Below, in pieces: positions 35,345-44,523 of a stretch of 58,204 nt of DNA; position 1 is the stretch's first letter; each line of letters opens with the position of its first letter. Source of the stretch: Pseudomonadota bacterium (GTDB lineage: Bacteria; Desulfobacterota; Binatia; Binatales; Binataceae); contig JAJPJA010000025.1 of assembly GCA_021324455.1 (NCBI GenBank), forward strand, positions 1 through 58,204. The letters run 5' to 3'. The notes beneath the pieces are model-generated. The model was not told the origin of the DNA, did not search any database, and worked only from the letters and a program-made list of their open reading frames with translations. Position numbers and translations under genes: made by a program.

Positions 35345-37582
35345 GTGGCGAGCTCATTGAAACCGTCCGGCCTGGCTCCCCCGTGTTTCGATCCCTCGCG
35401 TGCCGATTTTCCGGTCCGCGTGGTTGCCGCACGCCGCGTGGTCGATCTGTTCACCGACACCCACGCCCCCGAACGCATCGAGAGCTACCGCCAGGCGATG
35501 GCCGGCGGCGGGTTGTTCCCGCCCGTATCGGTAATTGCGATCGGCTCGCGCTTCATTATCACCGACGGCCATAAACGCTACCGCGCCTGCCGCGCCCTGG
35601 AGCTGGATCGGATCCCGGTTGAGATATGGCCGCTGCGCAAGCTGCTCGCGGATCAATGGCGCCAGTTCCGCCACAAGACTGGGCAGACCGCCGCTGTGCT
35701 GGCGCGCGCGGCCCGCGACCCGCAAGGGCGCAAGGACGCGCGGCGGCTTTATTGGGACACGGTCGGACACTGGCGCCGCATCGCAAGCTCAGCCGCCGAC
35801 CGCATCCGCCGGCTCATGCCGGCCGCGGCGCCGCAAGCGGAGTCTCCGGGCATATTCTGGCGCCTGCTGCGCGACTGCATGCGTCTGCGGGGGCATCTGC
35901 TGATGGTGCTGTTGAGCCTGGCGGTGCTCGGCGGCGCGCAGCTCTATCTGACCTGGATTGCCAAACTGTGGGCGGAGGGACCGCTGCTCAGCGGCGACCG
36001 CGCGGCGATGACCCGCCTGCTTCTGCGGGCCGCGATTACCGCGTTGGCGATGGTGGCGGGCATTTTCTTCTCCCGCTACTCGCTGCGCGCCGTTGACCAG
36101 AACCTGGTGCAATTGCTGCGCGACCGCGCGCATGAACGCCTGCTGGAAACCGACCTGAGTGTGGCGCGCGGCTTCCAGACCGGCGATCTGATGTCGCGGA
36201 TGTTCAACGACGCCGGCGCGCTGTCGGAGTTCGTACGCGAAATTCTGAGACGCGGAGTGGGCGAGACGCTGGTCATCCTGGGCGCCGTCGCGATGCTGTT
36301 TCGGCTGGACTGGCGTCTGGCGCTGGTCATCGGCGCGGCGGTGCCGGCGGTCGCGATGCCGCTGGCGCGGCTGGGGAGGATGGTGCGCAAATGGGGCGCC
36401 GCCGCGCAGCAGGCCGCGGGCGCGTTGGGCGCCACCTTGAACGAGCAGCTCCACGGTCTTACCACGATCAAGGGATTTCAGGCCGAACGTACCGAGCAGG
36501 AGCGCTTTGCGGAGCAGGACTCCACCTGGCGGCGGCAGGTTTTGCGCGGCGAGTTCTGGTCGGCCGCGCTCATCTCTTCCGTATGGCTGATCGCGGCCGC
36601 CGGGCTGCTGGCGGCGGTCTGGTACGGCAGCACCATGGTCGCCTCCGGCCGCGTCACTACCGGCGTGCTGCTGGCGTTTTGTCTGTACGCGGTGCAGATG
36701 GTCGAGCCGCTGCGCCGCCTCAGCGAGGTGCACAACATGTCGCAGCGCGCGATTGCCTGCGCGACCCGCGTTTACGAAATAATCGACCTGCCTCCACCGC
36801 GGCATGACGGCGGCGTCGCGCTCCGGCTGCCCGTGCGGGGGGATTTGCGGTTCGATCAGGTGTGTCTGAGCTTTGGCGGCAAACAAGTGCTGAAGGATTT
36901 CGGTTTGGTTATCGGGAGCGGCGAGACGATTGCGTTGGTGGGCGCCAGCGGCGCGGGCAAAAGCACCGTGGCCAATCTGCTGCTGCGATTCCTGGAGCCG
37001 CAGCGCGGACGAATCCTGCTCGACGGTTATGAGCTATGCCAGTTGCGCGTGGCGGACCTGCGGCGCGCGGTCTGCGTCGCCGAGCAGGACCCCTTCATCT
37101 TCAGCGGTTCAATCCTCGACAACATCCGTTACGGCGCCCCGAATGCCCCCCGCAATTCGATCGAAGAGGCGATCGCGCTCGCCGGTCTGGAGACTTTCGT
37201 GGCTTCGGTACCCGGAGGGCTGCATGCGCATCTGACGGAATCAGGACGCAATCTTTCCGGCGGCCAGCGCCAGCGCATCGCCTTGGCGCGCACCATCGCT
37301 CGCGACCCCGCCGTGCTGGTGCTCGACGAAGCCACCAGCGCGCTCGACAGCGATACCGAGCGGATTATCTTTGCCGGTCTGCACGAATGGATGGAGCGGC
37401 GGACGGTCATCGTGATGGCGCATCGGCTGGCCACGGTCAGCCGCTTTGGCCGGATCGCAATGCTCCAGGACGGCGCCATAATCGCGGACGGGCCGATGCC
37501 GCAGTTGGTGGCCGGCAGCGCGGCGTTTCGGGAATTGTTTGCCGATCAGCTAAGCGTCGGGGATGCGGAAGCCGATCGATGA
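35345..37582 (+). CDS. ABC exporter with an N-terminal ParB/Srx-like domain
   Basis: Fusion of 745 residues. Residues about 25-97 resemble the ParB/sulfiredoxin fold: SYRQAMAGGGLFPPVSVIAI, then FIITDGHKRYRACRALELD and IPVEIWP. The DGHKRYRA motif is closer to the DGHHR type seen in free-serine kinases than to the GERRxRA of plasmid ParB. After a basic, Ala-rich linker comes a six-helix exporter domain (about 171-480) and an ATPase domain: Walker A GASGAGKST (533-541), signature LSGGQ, Walker B VLVLDEATSALD and H-loop VMAHRLAT, all canonical, so a homodimer would have two live sites. The start is GTG 35345; an in-frame stop at 35315 excludes a longer form, and no later start would give a usual ABC length without cutting the ParB-like part. 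Substrate unknown; the locus suggests an envelope glycolipid or peptide. Confidence 0.82.
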   Translation: MASSLKPSGLAPPCFDPSRADFPVRVVAARRVVDLFTDTHAPERIESYRQAMAGGGLFPPVSVIAIGSRFIITDGHKRYRACRALELDRIPVEIWPLRKLLADQWRQFRHKTGQTAAVLARAARDPQGRKDARRLYWDTVGHWRRIASSAADRIRRLMPAAAPQAESPGIFWRLLRDCMRLRGHLLMVLLSLAVLGGAQLYLTWIAKLWAEGPLLSGDRAAMTRLLLRAAITALAMVAGIFFSRYSLRAVDQNLVQLLRDRAHERLLETDLSVARGFQTGDLMSRMFNDAGALSEFVREILRRGVGETLVILGAVAMLFRLDWRLALVIGAAVPAVAMPLARLGRMVRKWGAAAQQAAGALGATLNEQLHGLTTIKGFQAERTEQERFAEQDSTWRRQVLRGEFWSAALISSVWLIAAAGLLAAVWYGSTMVASGRVTTGVLLAFCLYAVQMVEPLRRLSEVHNMSQRAIACATRVYEIIDLPPPRHDGGVALRLPVRGDLRFDQVCLSFGGKQVLKDFGLVIGSGETIALVGASGAGKSTVANLLLRFLEPQRGRILLDGYELCQLRVADLRRAVCVAEQDPFIFSGSILDNIRYGAPNAPRNSIEEAIALAGLETFVASVPGGLHAHLTESGRNLSGGQRQRIALARTIARDPAVLVLDEATSALDSDTERIIFAGLHEWMERRTVIVMAHRLATVSRFGRIAMLQDGAIIADGPMPQLVAGSAAFRELFADQLSVGDAEADR

Positions 37583-37676
37583 ATCGAAATTTCCAAATCC
37601 CCCCTTTCCTGATTCCTTCCACATGAAATTCCATAAGAAATCCGCGAAAGGCGGGAACGCGAATGCGTCCGGCTGC

Positions 37677-38801
37677 TCAGGCGGGCGGCGGCGCCGCGAT
37701 GAGTTCGGTGAAGAGCCGTTCGTAGCGGCTGGCCATCGTTGCCGGGTCGAATTCCCGCACCCGGATCAGACCGCGTTGCGCGATGTTCTCCGCCAGCTTC
37801 GGATCTTGCAGCAGTTTGATTAGCGCGCCGCTCAGGTCGCGGACATCGTCCGGTCGGGCCAGCATGGCCGCGGGGTCGTTCTCGCCGGCAACTTCCGTCA
37901 CCCCGCTCAGCCCATAAGCGGCAATCGGCGTGCCGCAGGCCATCGCGTCGATTGCCGTCTGCGATAATCCTTCGCGCAGGGTGGAATGAGTCGCGATCAC
38001 CACGCATTCGCACGCGGTCAACGCCGGGACGACATCGTCCAGATGGCCCAAATAATGCGCCCGTCCATTTAGGCGGAAAGTGCGGATCAATTGGTCGAAG
38101 GGCGGCGCCTGATGGCGCTCATCCCTGGTCCCGCACACCAGAAGATGGACCTCGCCCAGCGCGCCCGCGGCCTGCGCCGCCGCCATCGCGTCGCAAATTC
38201 CCTTGCCAAGATTGATTCCGCCCAAAAAGCCGATCCATCGGCCAGCCGGTGGCAACCCCATCAGGATGCGCGCGCGGACGCGCTCGGCTTGACCGGGAAT
38301 CCTTTCACGCGGTGGAAAACGCCAGGCATTCGGAATCACATGCACTTTGGAGGGCGCGATTGCGGTGCCATTGAGCAGGCTGTGCCGCACGCCGCGGCTG
38401 ACAGCCACCAACGCGTCGGCGCGCAGCGCGGCCAGCCGGCGCACTCGCGGCGGGAGCGTCAGTTCCATGTGCCGCACCAGCACCAGCCGCGGTGTGCGGA
38501 AGCGCCGCGGCGTCAGGCACGACCACACCCACAGGTCGCTGGTCGTAACCATCAGGATGTCCGGACGCGACTGCTTCACCGCGCGGGAAAGCAGGATGGG
38601 CGCGAGGACATTGAGCGATCCGCCGATCGAGGCGGAGATGGCCTGAATTGACCCCGCCCTCAACGCCGCGTTCCATTCACCGGCTGCGGGACAGACTGCG
38701 GCGACGCGGTGGCCGCGGAGGATGAGCGCCTGGGCCGTTGCCAGCGTGGCCCTCTCCGCGCCGCCGACGGCGCGCGCGCCCGAAGCGAGCATGATCTTCA
38801 T
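37677..38801 (-). CDS. Glycosyltransferase family 4
   Basis: GT-B retaining glycosyltransferase of 374 residues. N-terminal MLASGARAVGGAERATLATA is the acceptor-domain loop; the donor domain has GFLGGINLGKGICDAM and the EGLSQTAIDAMACGTPIAAYG motif with the E-x7-E pattern relaxed to E...D. No signal peptide; membrane-associated by family. Convergent with the ParB-ABC gene; the short AT-rich spacer (37583-37676) has no recognisable element. Part of the polysaccharide locus; sugar unknown. Confidence 0.88.
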   Translation of the reverse strand: MKIMLASGARAVGGAERATLATAQALILRGHRVAAVCPAAGEWNAALRAGSIQAISASIGGSLNVLAPILLSRAVKQSRPDILMVTTSDLWVWSCLTPRRFRTPRLVLVRHMELTLPPRVRRLAALRADALVAVSRGVRHSLLNGTAIAPSKVHVIPNAWRFPPRERIPGQAERVRARILMGLPPAGRWIGFLGGINLGKGICDAMAAAQAAGALGEVHLLVCGTRDERHQAPPFDQLIRTFRLNGRAHYLGHLDDVVPALTACECVVIATHSTLREGLSQTAIDAMACGTPIAAYGLSGVTEVAGENDPAAMLARPDDVRDLSGALIKLLQDPKLAENIAQRGLIRVREFDPATMASRYERLFTELIAAPPPA

Positions 38802-39092
38802 GACGCGGAGGGCGCGATGGGGCGGCGCTGTTCGCGATGCGGCGCTGTGCTCATCGGAAGCTTCACCATGCTAGTCAATGATGCCGGCGCGGTCGAACCG
38901 TGCTTGCCCTCGAAACGCCCCGGCGCGAAACGTAATATGTTTTGGCCGGCGCGCGCCCTCAAATCGCGGGCGCGGCGGCATGGTGGCGGTTTGAAGCCGG
39001 CAATCGAATCATCGGCAATCGAGATGGCGGGTCAATGGCGTTTGGGCGCCGTTGGTGCCGGCGCGTCGGCGCGCGTGCGTCCGGGATGGCGG

Positions 39093-40169
39093 ATGCCGCC
39101 GACGGCCGCATGGCTGGTGGTGAGGATGTTCGGCGAAACCTTTTGCGGCGCGCTGATTACGTTTATCGTGCTCGACCTGCTTGCCTCCTTCATCGACAAA
39201 TTCGACGATCTGGTGTCCTACGGCTTGTTCAAGCCCGCCGGTATCGAATACCTGGTTTTGAAACTGCCGCTGATGACGGCGCAGCTGATTCCGGTGGCGT
39301 GCCTGGCGGGAGTATTGATGGGCTTTGCGATGCTCAATCGCAACGGCGAGCTGCTCGCGCTGCAGGGACTTGGCATCAGCCGTTTGGCGTTGGCGTTGCC
39401 GCTGCTCGCAATCGCCTCGGTTCTGTCATTGGCGACCTTCGTGCTTAACGAAACCATCGTGCCGGCGGCGACGCGCCAGTCGAAATACCTGCTCGACGGC
39501 GTGATCCATCATCAGGGCCAGTTCGTGTACAAGGCGCAAAACTGGCTGCGGACGCATGATTGCTTTGTCGGCGTTAAGAGCTACGACGCGGAGCATCAGC
39601 GTCTGATTGGGGTGCGGATTTTCCAAATCGGACCGCAATACACGCTGGGCGCGATCTACAGCGCCGACGCGGCGCAGTGGGACGGCCGGCAATGGACCTT
39701 CCTGGGCCTGAAAACCATTGAACTGCGGCGGCGCGGAACGGTGGCCGCGGCCCACACCCGCGGCTTTCATCTCGACGCCAAACCGGGCGACTTTTCCTTC
39801 GCTATCCTCAGTCCCGAGGAGTTCAGCCTTTCCGAACTGGACGACTATATCGCCAAATTGCGGCGCAACGGCTTGGACCCCGGTTCCTATCTGGTCGACC
39901 GCGACGTGAAATACGCGCTGCCGCTGTCCTGCCTGGTGATGATGTTCTGCGGACTGGCACTCAGCCTTGACCCGGTGCCGCGCGCGTTCAGCGCCGGACG
40001 CGGCTTCATTCTGGGCCTTGGCATCGGGCTGGCCTACTGGATCACGCTGGGATTCACAATTTCGTTCGGCCGCTCAGGCGTTCTGCCGGCCTGGATGGCG
40101 GCGTGGTCGCCCAACTTCCTGTTTTCAATGCTGGCCGCCGCGCTCTTTCTGGCGGGCGAGGAACGCTGA
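39093..40169 (+). CDS. lptG: LptG/LptF-family LPS transport permease
   Basis: Inner-membrane permease of 358 residues of the YjgP/YjgQ family that extracts lipopolysaccharide with LptB. The N-terminal helix GALITFIVLDLLASFIDKFDDL matches LptG; two further helices follow (LMTAQLIPVACLAGVLMGFAML and a second), a periplasmic beta-jellyroll (about 125-260) and three C-terminal helices. No LptF or LptB partner is adjacent, so it may pair with copies elsewhere. ATG 39093 gives a normal length; ATG 39024 and GTG 39075 are in-frame alternatives. LptG rather than LptF by wording only. Confidence 0.85.
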   Translation: MPPTAAWLVVRMFGETFCGALITFIVLDLLASFIDKFDDLVSYGLFKPAGIEYLVLKLPLMTAQLIPVACLAGVLMGFAMLNRNGELLALQGLGISRLALALPLLAIASVLSLATFVLNETIVPAATRQSKYLLDGVIHHQGQFVYKAQNWLRTHDCFVGVKSYDAEHQRLIGVRIFQIGPQYTLGAIYSADAAQWDGRQWTFLGLKTIELRRRGTVAAAHTRGFHLDAKPGDFSFAILSPEEFSLSELDDYIAKLRRNGLDPGSYLVDRDVKYALPLSCLVMMFCGLALSLDPVPRAFSAGRGFILGLGIGLAYWITLGFTISFGRSGVLPAWMAAWSPNFLFSMLAAALFLAGEER

Positions 40170-40177
40170 AAACCGGC

Positions 40178-40237
40178 CGCCGATGCTGACGGTTTGGAGT
40201 TGGACGGCTGATTTGGTAGCTTAGGCCAGCATCGGCG
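40178..40237. other. Long-loop inverted repeat after lptG
   Basis: Perfect 11-bp arms CGCCGATGCTG (40178-40188) and CAGCATCGGCG (40227-40237) with a 38-nt loop, in the 111 bp between lptG and the TIG-like gene. No clear U-tract; it could be a weak terminator or a chance repeat. Confidence 0.35.
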
Positions 40238-40280
40238 TATCTTGGCGGAGGATTGGCCAGCGCCGTGACAGGGGGGAGCC

Positions 40281-41354
40281 TTGGTCCGGAAGAGATCGTG
40301 CTCAGCGGCTGCATTGCTGCTATCCATCCTGACCTTGTGGATCGGGCATCCGCGGGCCCAAATCCAACCTGACGCCCCGTCGGCCGCCAGCGCCGACCTA
40401 TCCGGACCTTCGATCACTTCGCTGCCGCCGGTCATCGACATCGGCGACGTTTTCACCATCGGCGGCAGCGGCTTTACCTCGGGCTCGGTGATCAATTTCT
40501 TCGTCGCCACCGCCGCCGGGGCACTGGATTTCGGTCCTTTCGATCCAGGCTCAAGCGTGCCGGAAAGTTTGCTGGTCTTTGTGCCGACCTCGGTTATCCA
40601 GGGCGAGGGTGTCGTAGCCGTGCAGGTGATCAACACCGATGAAGGTCATATTGCGTCCAACGTGATGCTGACTTTTCTGCAGGGCGATCCCGCTTTCGGA
40701 TTTCCCAATCTGACCGCGATCAACGGTGTTGGGTTGTCGCCGCACAGCGTTGATCCCGGTATCGCGGTTGCCAACGTCACCACGGTGGTGCATCCGGGCT
40801 CCGCGGTGACACTGAGCGGCAGCGGCTTCGACGTGTCCAACGGGGTCGCGATCGATTTGTTCTGCGATTGTCCGGGAGGAAAGATTGGGCCATTTTATCT
40901 GGGCCGCGGCAATCCAGGTCTGAGCGCGTCCAGTTTGAATTTCAATCTGCCGTCGGGGTCGCTGGGTCCGGGCACGGGTCCGGGGGCATTCAGGGTGACC
41001 AACCTGGGCAATTTTCTGGCCAGCGCCGCGGTTTCGGTGCCGATTGGCGCGCAAATCGCCATCAGCCGGGTTACCCAGTCGGGCTCGACAATAACCGTCA
41101 ATGGAGCCGGGTTCTGCGACCTCACGGTGATCAACCTGTTCAACCTGCAGGGCAGCACGGTGGTTGACCTGGGCGGCCTGAATTCCGACGGCAGCGCCAG
41201 AATCCCGCTCACCGTGCTCAACAATAGCGAGTTCACGTTCACGCTTCCGGCCGGCAGCGTCGCGGGCCCGGCTTACATCCAGGCGCTCAATCCGCCGTTC
41301 ATTCCCTTTACCAGCTCGGGGAATACCCCCGCCGGAGCCTTCAACATCAGGTAA
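40281..41354 (+). CDS. Secreted IPT/TIG-like beta-domain protein
   Basis: Secreted protein of 357 residues with a signal peptide (SAAALLLSILTLWIGHPRA). The mature part has about three immunoglobulin-like repeats of IPT/TIG character: PSITSLPPVIDIGDVFTIGG, then VHPGSAVTLSGSGFD, then ITVNGAGFCDLTVI. Each is rich in Gly, Ser, Val and Asn. No LPxTG or lipobox. The frame opens with TTG 40281, preceded by GGGGGGAG at short spacing; no ATG is available before the signal. Its place between lptG and the polysaccharide genes suggests a surface or glycan-binding role, but that is inference. Confidence 0.7.
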   Translation: MVRKRSCSAAALLLSILTLWIGHPRAQIQPDAPSAASADLSGPSITSLPPVIDIGDVFTIGGSGFTSGSVINFFVATAAGALDFGPFDPGSSVPESLLVFVPTSVIQGEGVVAVQVINTDEGHIASNVMLTFLQGDPAFGFPNLTAINGVGLSPHSVDPGIAVANVTTVVHPGSAVTLSGSGFDVSNGVAIDLFCDCPGGKIGPFYLGRGNPGLSASSLNFNLPSGSLGPGTGPGAFRVTNLGNFLASAAVSVPIGAQIAISRVTQSGSTITVNGAGFCDLTVINLFNLQGSTVVDLGGLNSDGSARIPLTVLNNSEFTFTLPAGSVAGPAYIQALNPPFIPFTSSGNTPAGAFNIR

Positions 41355-41500
41355 CGACGCCGACCGATTCCCGCGGCCCGGTACGCCCTGGGAATTGGCC
41401 GAAACGGACCGCTTGTCGGCGGTCAAAACTGCCGAGACCATGACTTCGCCCATGCCGAGTGCCCAACCCGCGCCGCTTGGGCTAGAATCACGGCCGCCGG

Positions 41501-43024
41501 ATGGAGAAGCCGATGGACGACCGCGATATCGACCTCGAACAGATGATGGATCGGATACGATCGCAGATTCATGAGAAACGGCTGCGGGGAGAGGCGCCCG
41601 CCGCGCCCGGCAACGATCAGCCGCCGGATCGGGATATGGCCGAACTCGACCGCGCCTATGACCTGACCCAGGCGCCGCTCGATCCCAACCGCCGCTTCCT
41701 GGGCTGGACATTACTGAAGGCAGCAAAAGCTGTCAGTCAGTTGTTGCGGCCCGTCATCCGCCGCCAGTCGGAATACAACGCCGCCAACACGCGCCTGATG
41801 GGACATGTGCGGCAGACTTTGGAGGCGCTCGGGCGGCAAATGGCCGAACTGCGCGACTCCGGGCGGTTTTTGGCCCATAATATCGACGAGGTCGCGGCGC
41901 GTCTGCAGGCGATGGCGCGCCGACTGCCCCGGGATTACTCAGATGACCTCCGCATGCATGCGCAGGCGCTGAGTGACGTCGGCCGGCGCATCGCGGAGCT
42001 CGAGCGGGGGTACGCGGGATGGCTCCGACAGGCCGAGCGGATCGATCGTCTGGAACACAACCAGACCGTGATTCGCCAGGAACTGGACAATTCGTATGCG
42101 GCGCGGCTGCGCGACATCGATCGGGCTCTGGCAGCGCGGGATGAGACGCTTGAAACGCTGCAGACCCGCTATGCCGAGCTGGCCGCGGCCATCTCGGCGG
42201 CGGACGCGCACCCCTATCGGGAGGATCTGCATCTTGTGCGCGGCCGTATCCTGCGCCTGGAACATCGCCTGCGCCGCCTGCTTGCCGCGCAGCCGCTCAA
42301 CGGGGACAAGGACGCGCTGGAAAACCAGGTCCGGCCGGCGAATCCCGATCCGGTGGACAGCGCGATCGATTACGCCGCGTTTGAAGAGACCCTGCGCGAC
42401 AGCCAGGCCGTCAGGGAAAAGCAGCGCGTGTACGTCAAGTATTTCGCCGGCCGCGCTCCGGTGATCGATATCGGATGCGGCAAGGGGGAGTTTTTGGAAC
42501 TGATGCGCGAGGCGGGAATCGAGGCCAAAGGACTGGACCTCAACCCCGACATGATCCTGCAGTGCCGGGAAAAAGGTCTCGCGGTCCAGCTATGCGACGG
42601 GATTGAATATCTGGGAGCGCAGCCCGACGGCGCCGCCGGCGGTATTTTTTCCGCCCAGGTGATCGAGCATCTGACCCCAGCGCAGCTCAACGCGCTGGTG
42701 ACGCTGGCCTGGCGTAAACTGAGAGCGGGCGGCATCCTGGTGCTGGAAACGCTCAATCCGGAATCGCTGTGGGTCCATTACAAATGGTTCTGGATGGATC
42801 CCAGCCACGTTCGCCTGGTGCATCCGCAGACCCTGCGTTTCCTGCTCGACTCGGCGGGTTTCGCCGAGATTTCCACCTGCTACGCATCGCCGCCCGACGT
42901 ATTTGCGATTCCGCGGCTGGATGGGGCGGGAATTGCGCCATTGGATGAATTCAATCGCGCGACTGACTATTTGAACAAGATACTCTATGCCAGTCAGGAG
43001 TACGCGCTCATCGCGACAAAGTAG
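41501..43024 (+). CDS. SAM methyltransferase with long N-terminal coiled coil
   Basis: A 507-residue protein. Residues about 70-270 are heptad-rich helices (HVRQTLEALGRQMAELRDSG, ERIDRLEHNQTVIRQELDN, ETLQTRYAELAAAI). Residues about 300-507 are a class I SAM methyltransferase: motif I VIDIGCGKGEFLEL, then AKGLDLNPDM, FSAQVIEHLTPAQL and a late ETLNPESLWVH. Similar methyltransferases occur in polysaccharide loci, and in WbdD-type chain terminators a methyltransferase is joined to a coiled-coil ruler, in the opposite order. ATG 41501 opens the frame; ATG 41513 has a better Shine-Dalgarno (GGAGAAG) and may be the true start. Target probably a sugar terminus; inference. Confidence 0.8.
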   Translation: MEKPMDDRDIDLEQMMDRIRSQIHEKRLRGEAPAAPGNDQPPDRDMAELDRAYDLTQAPLDPNRRFLGWTLLKAAKAVSQLLRPVIRRQSEYNAANTRLMGHVRQTLEALGRQMAELRDSGRFLAHNIDEVAARLQAMARRLPRDYSDDLRMHAQALSDVGRRIAELERGYAGWLRQAERIDRLEHNQTVIRQELDNSYAARLRDIDRALAARDETLETLQTRYAELAAAISAADAHPYREDLHLVRGRILRLEHRLRRLLAAQPLNGDKDALENQVRPANPDPVDSAIDYAAFEETLRDSQAVREKQRVYVKYFAGRAPVIDIGCGKGEFLELMREAGIEAKGLDLNPDMILQCREKGLAVQLCDGIEYLGAQPDGAAGGIFSAQVIEHLTPAQLNALVTLAWRKLRAGGILVLETLNPESLWVHYKWFWMDPSHVRLVHPQTLRFLLDSAGFAEISTCYASPPDVFAIPRLDGAGIAPLDEFNRATDYLNKILYASQEYALIATK

Positions 43025-43119
43025 CATCTGAGCGATTGACTTCGCGGTGCTTCGCAATTTCTCCGCTCTCTTCGAACTGGATTTGCCGGAAGAAACAGGG
43101 AGAGGGCGCCCGCAACTGC

Positions 43120-44523
43120 TTACTCAAAAGTTATGGATGATACCGGCAGCCCGATGATGCGGCCGGAGTCGTCTTTAACCGGCCGGGCGATTCCAATCAG
43201 CACTTCGTAGCATCCGCGCGTCAACCGGCATGGGAAAAACACCTGCTCCCAGCCGGTGCCGCTGGCCATCAGATCGAACCGCGCCAGCGGCTGCAGAGTT
43301 CCGGCCCGGCGCACGATTATTTGTCCTTTGGGCCCGGCCAGCGGCGAGAAGAAACCCAGACGGCAGTATTGCGCCCCGTCGGGCAGCTTGAAAAACGCCG
43401 AAGCGTGGGCCTCGGTCCAGCGGAACGGACGGCCGTCGCTGCTGCGCTCCACGGCATTCCAGCCGAAATTCAACTGCGCCAGTTCGATGCTGCCGTCGAA
43501 CTTGAGACTGGATCCCCAGCGCGCCGGGTCGGGGTGCAGCGCGCCGTTTTCAGCTACCGGCGGCGGATAGTGGCCCCATGACCGATCCAGCAGATGCCAG
43601 AAAGAACCTTTGTGCGGACGGATTTTTCGCCGCCATTGCCATGCCGACAGCAAATGCGCCAAATTCCACATCCATGCCTTGATTATCAGCGGCCGCTGAT
43701 CCCGCCCCAGCGACATCAGATGGGTCAATTCGCGGCCGAGCCATGCGCCCAGACGCCGGGCGGGATAGTATTTCAGCGCCGTTCTGATCCTGGCCCGTTC
43801 GCACATATATATTTTGCTGGGCAGGAAAGCGTCGGAAAAACCCGATACGTGATCGATCCACGCCTCTTGCGCGACCACTACCTTGTAGCCGCACGCCCAT
43901 ACCCAGATGCCAAGTTCCACGTCTTCATACCATTTGAGCGGCAGCGGATCGAATTGTCCCATGCGGGCGAACACGTCGGCGCGGACGACGGCGCCGCACG
44001 CCATCGGAAAGAGCACTTCGCGCGGAATGTCGGCGAATTCGTAGGGAGCATGAAAACACAAGTCGCCGCCGTAGCCCTGCCAATTGATGGTCCCGCCGCA
44101 TCCGTTCAATATCGTTCTGCGCCGGGCGAAGAAGACGGCCGACGCGACCGCGCCGATGCGCTCGTCCGATTCCAGGGTGCCTACCGCGGCCGATAACCAG
44201 TTGCGGTCGGCGTAGCCGTCGTTGTCGATAAAGGCCAGGATCTCGCCGCCGGCGTATGGCAGCGCCAGATTGCGGCCGCCCGGACCGCCCGAATTGGTCG
44301 CGCTGCGTATAACCCGGACGCCTTTGGCCGCGTATCTCTCGAGCATCGCGCGGCTGCCGTCGGTCGAATTGTTGTCCACGGCGATGATTTCGAAATTCGG
44401 ATAATTCTGCGCCAGCAGACAATCGAGGCATCGCGCGACCACCGCCTTGCCGTTGTAGTTGACGACGATAATCGAAACCAGTTTTGCGCCCTGCTTGCGG
44501 CGGTGCTGCTCGGCGGTATGCAT
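43120..44523 (-). CDS. Glycosyltransferase family 2 with extra C-terminal beta module
   Basis: A 467-residue GT2 enzyme. The GT-A domain (about 12-290) has VSIIVVNYNGKAVVARCLD, the AVDNNSTDGS nucleotide loop, the FIDNDGYAD metal site and WYEDVELGIWVW for the catalytic base, typical of rhamnosyl- and other transferases. The last about 130 residues form a separate module: LKFDGSIELAQLNFGWNAVE, RPFRWTEAHASAFFKL, and the end DSGRIIGLPVSSITFE. This ending is shared with the divergent GT2 at 44858. Start ATG 44523. Sugar unknown. Confidence 0.85.
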   Translation of the reverse strand: MHTAEQHRRKQGAKLVSIIVVNYNGKAVVARCLDCLLAQNYPNFEIIAVDNNSTDGSRAMLERYAAKGVRVIRSATNSGGPGGRNLALPYAGGEILAFIDNDGYADRNWLSAAVGTLESDERIGAVASAVFFARRRTILNGCGGTINWQGYGGDLCFHAPYEFADIPREVLFPMACGAVVRADVFARMGQFDPLPLKWYEDVELGIWVWACGYKVVVAQEAWIDHVSGFSDAFLPSKIYMCERARIRTALKYYPARRLGAWLGRELTHLMSLGRDQRPLIIKAWMWNLAHLLSAWQWRRKIRPHKGSFWHLLDRSWGHYPPPVAENGALHPDPARWGSSLKFDGSIELAQLNFGWNAVERSSDGRPFRWTEAHASAFFKLPDGAQYCRLGFFSPLAGPKGQIIVRRAGTLQPLARFDLMASGTGWEQVFFPCRLTRGCYEVLIGIARPVKDDSGRIIGLPVSSITFE

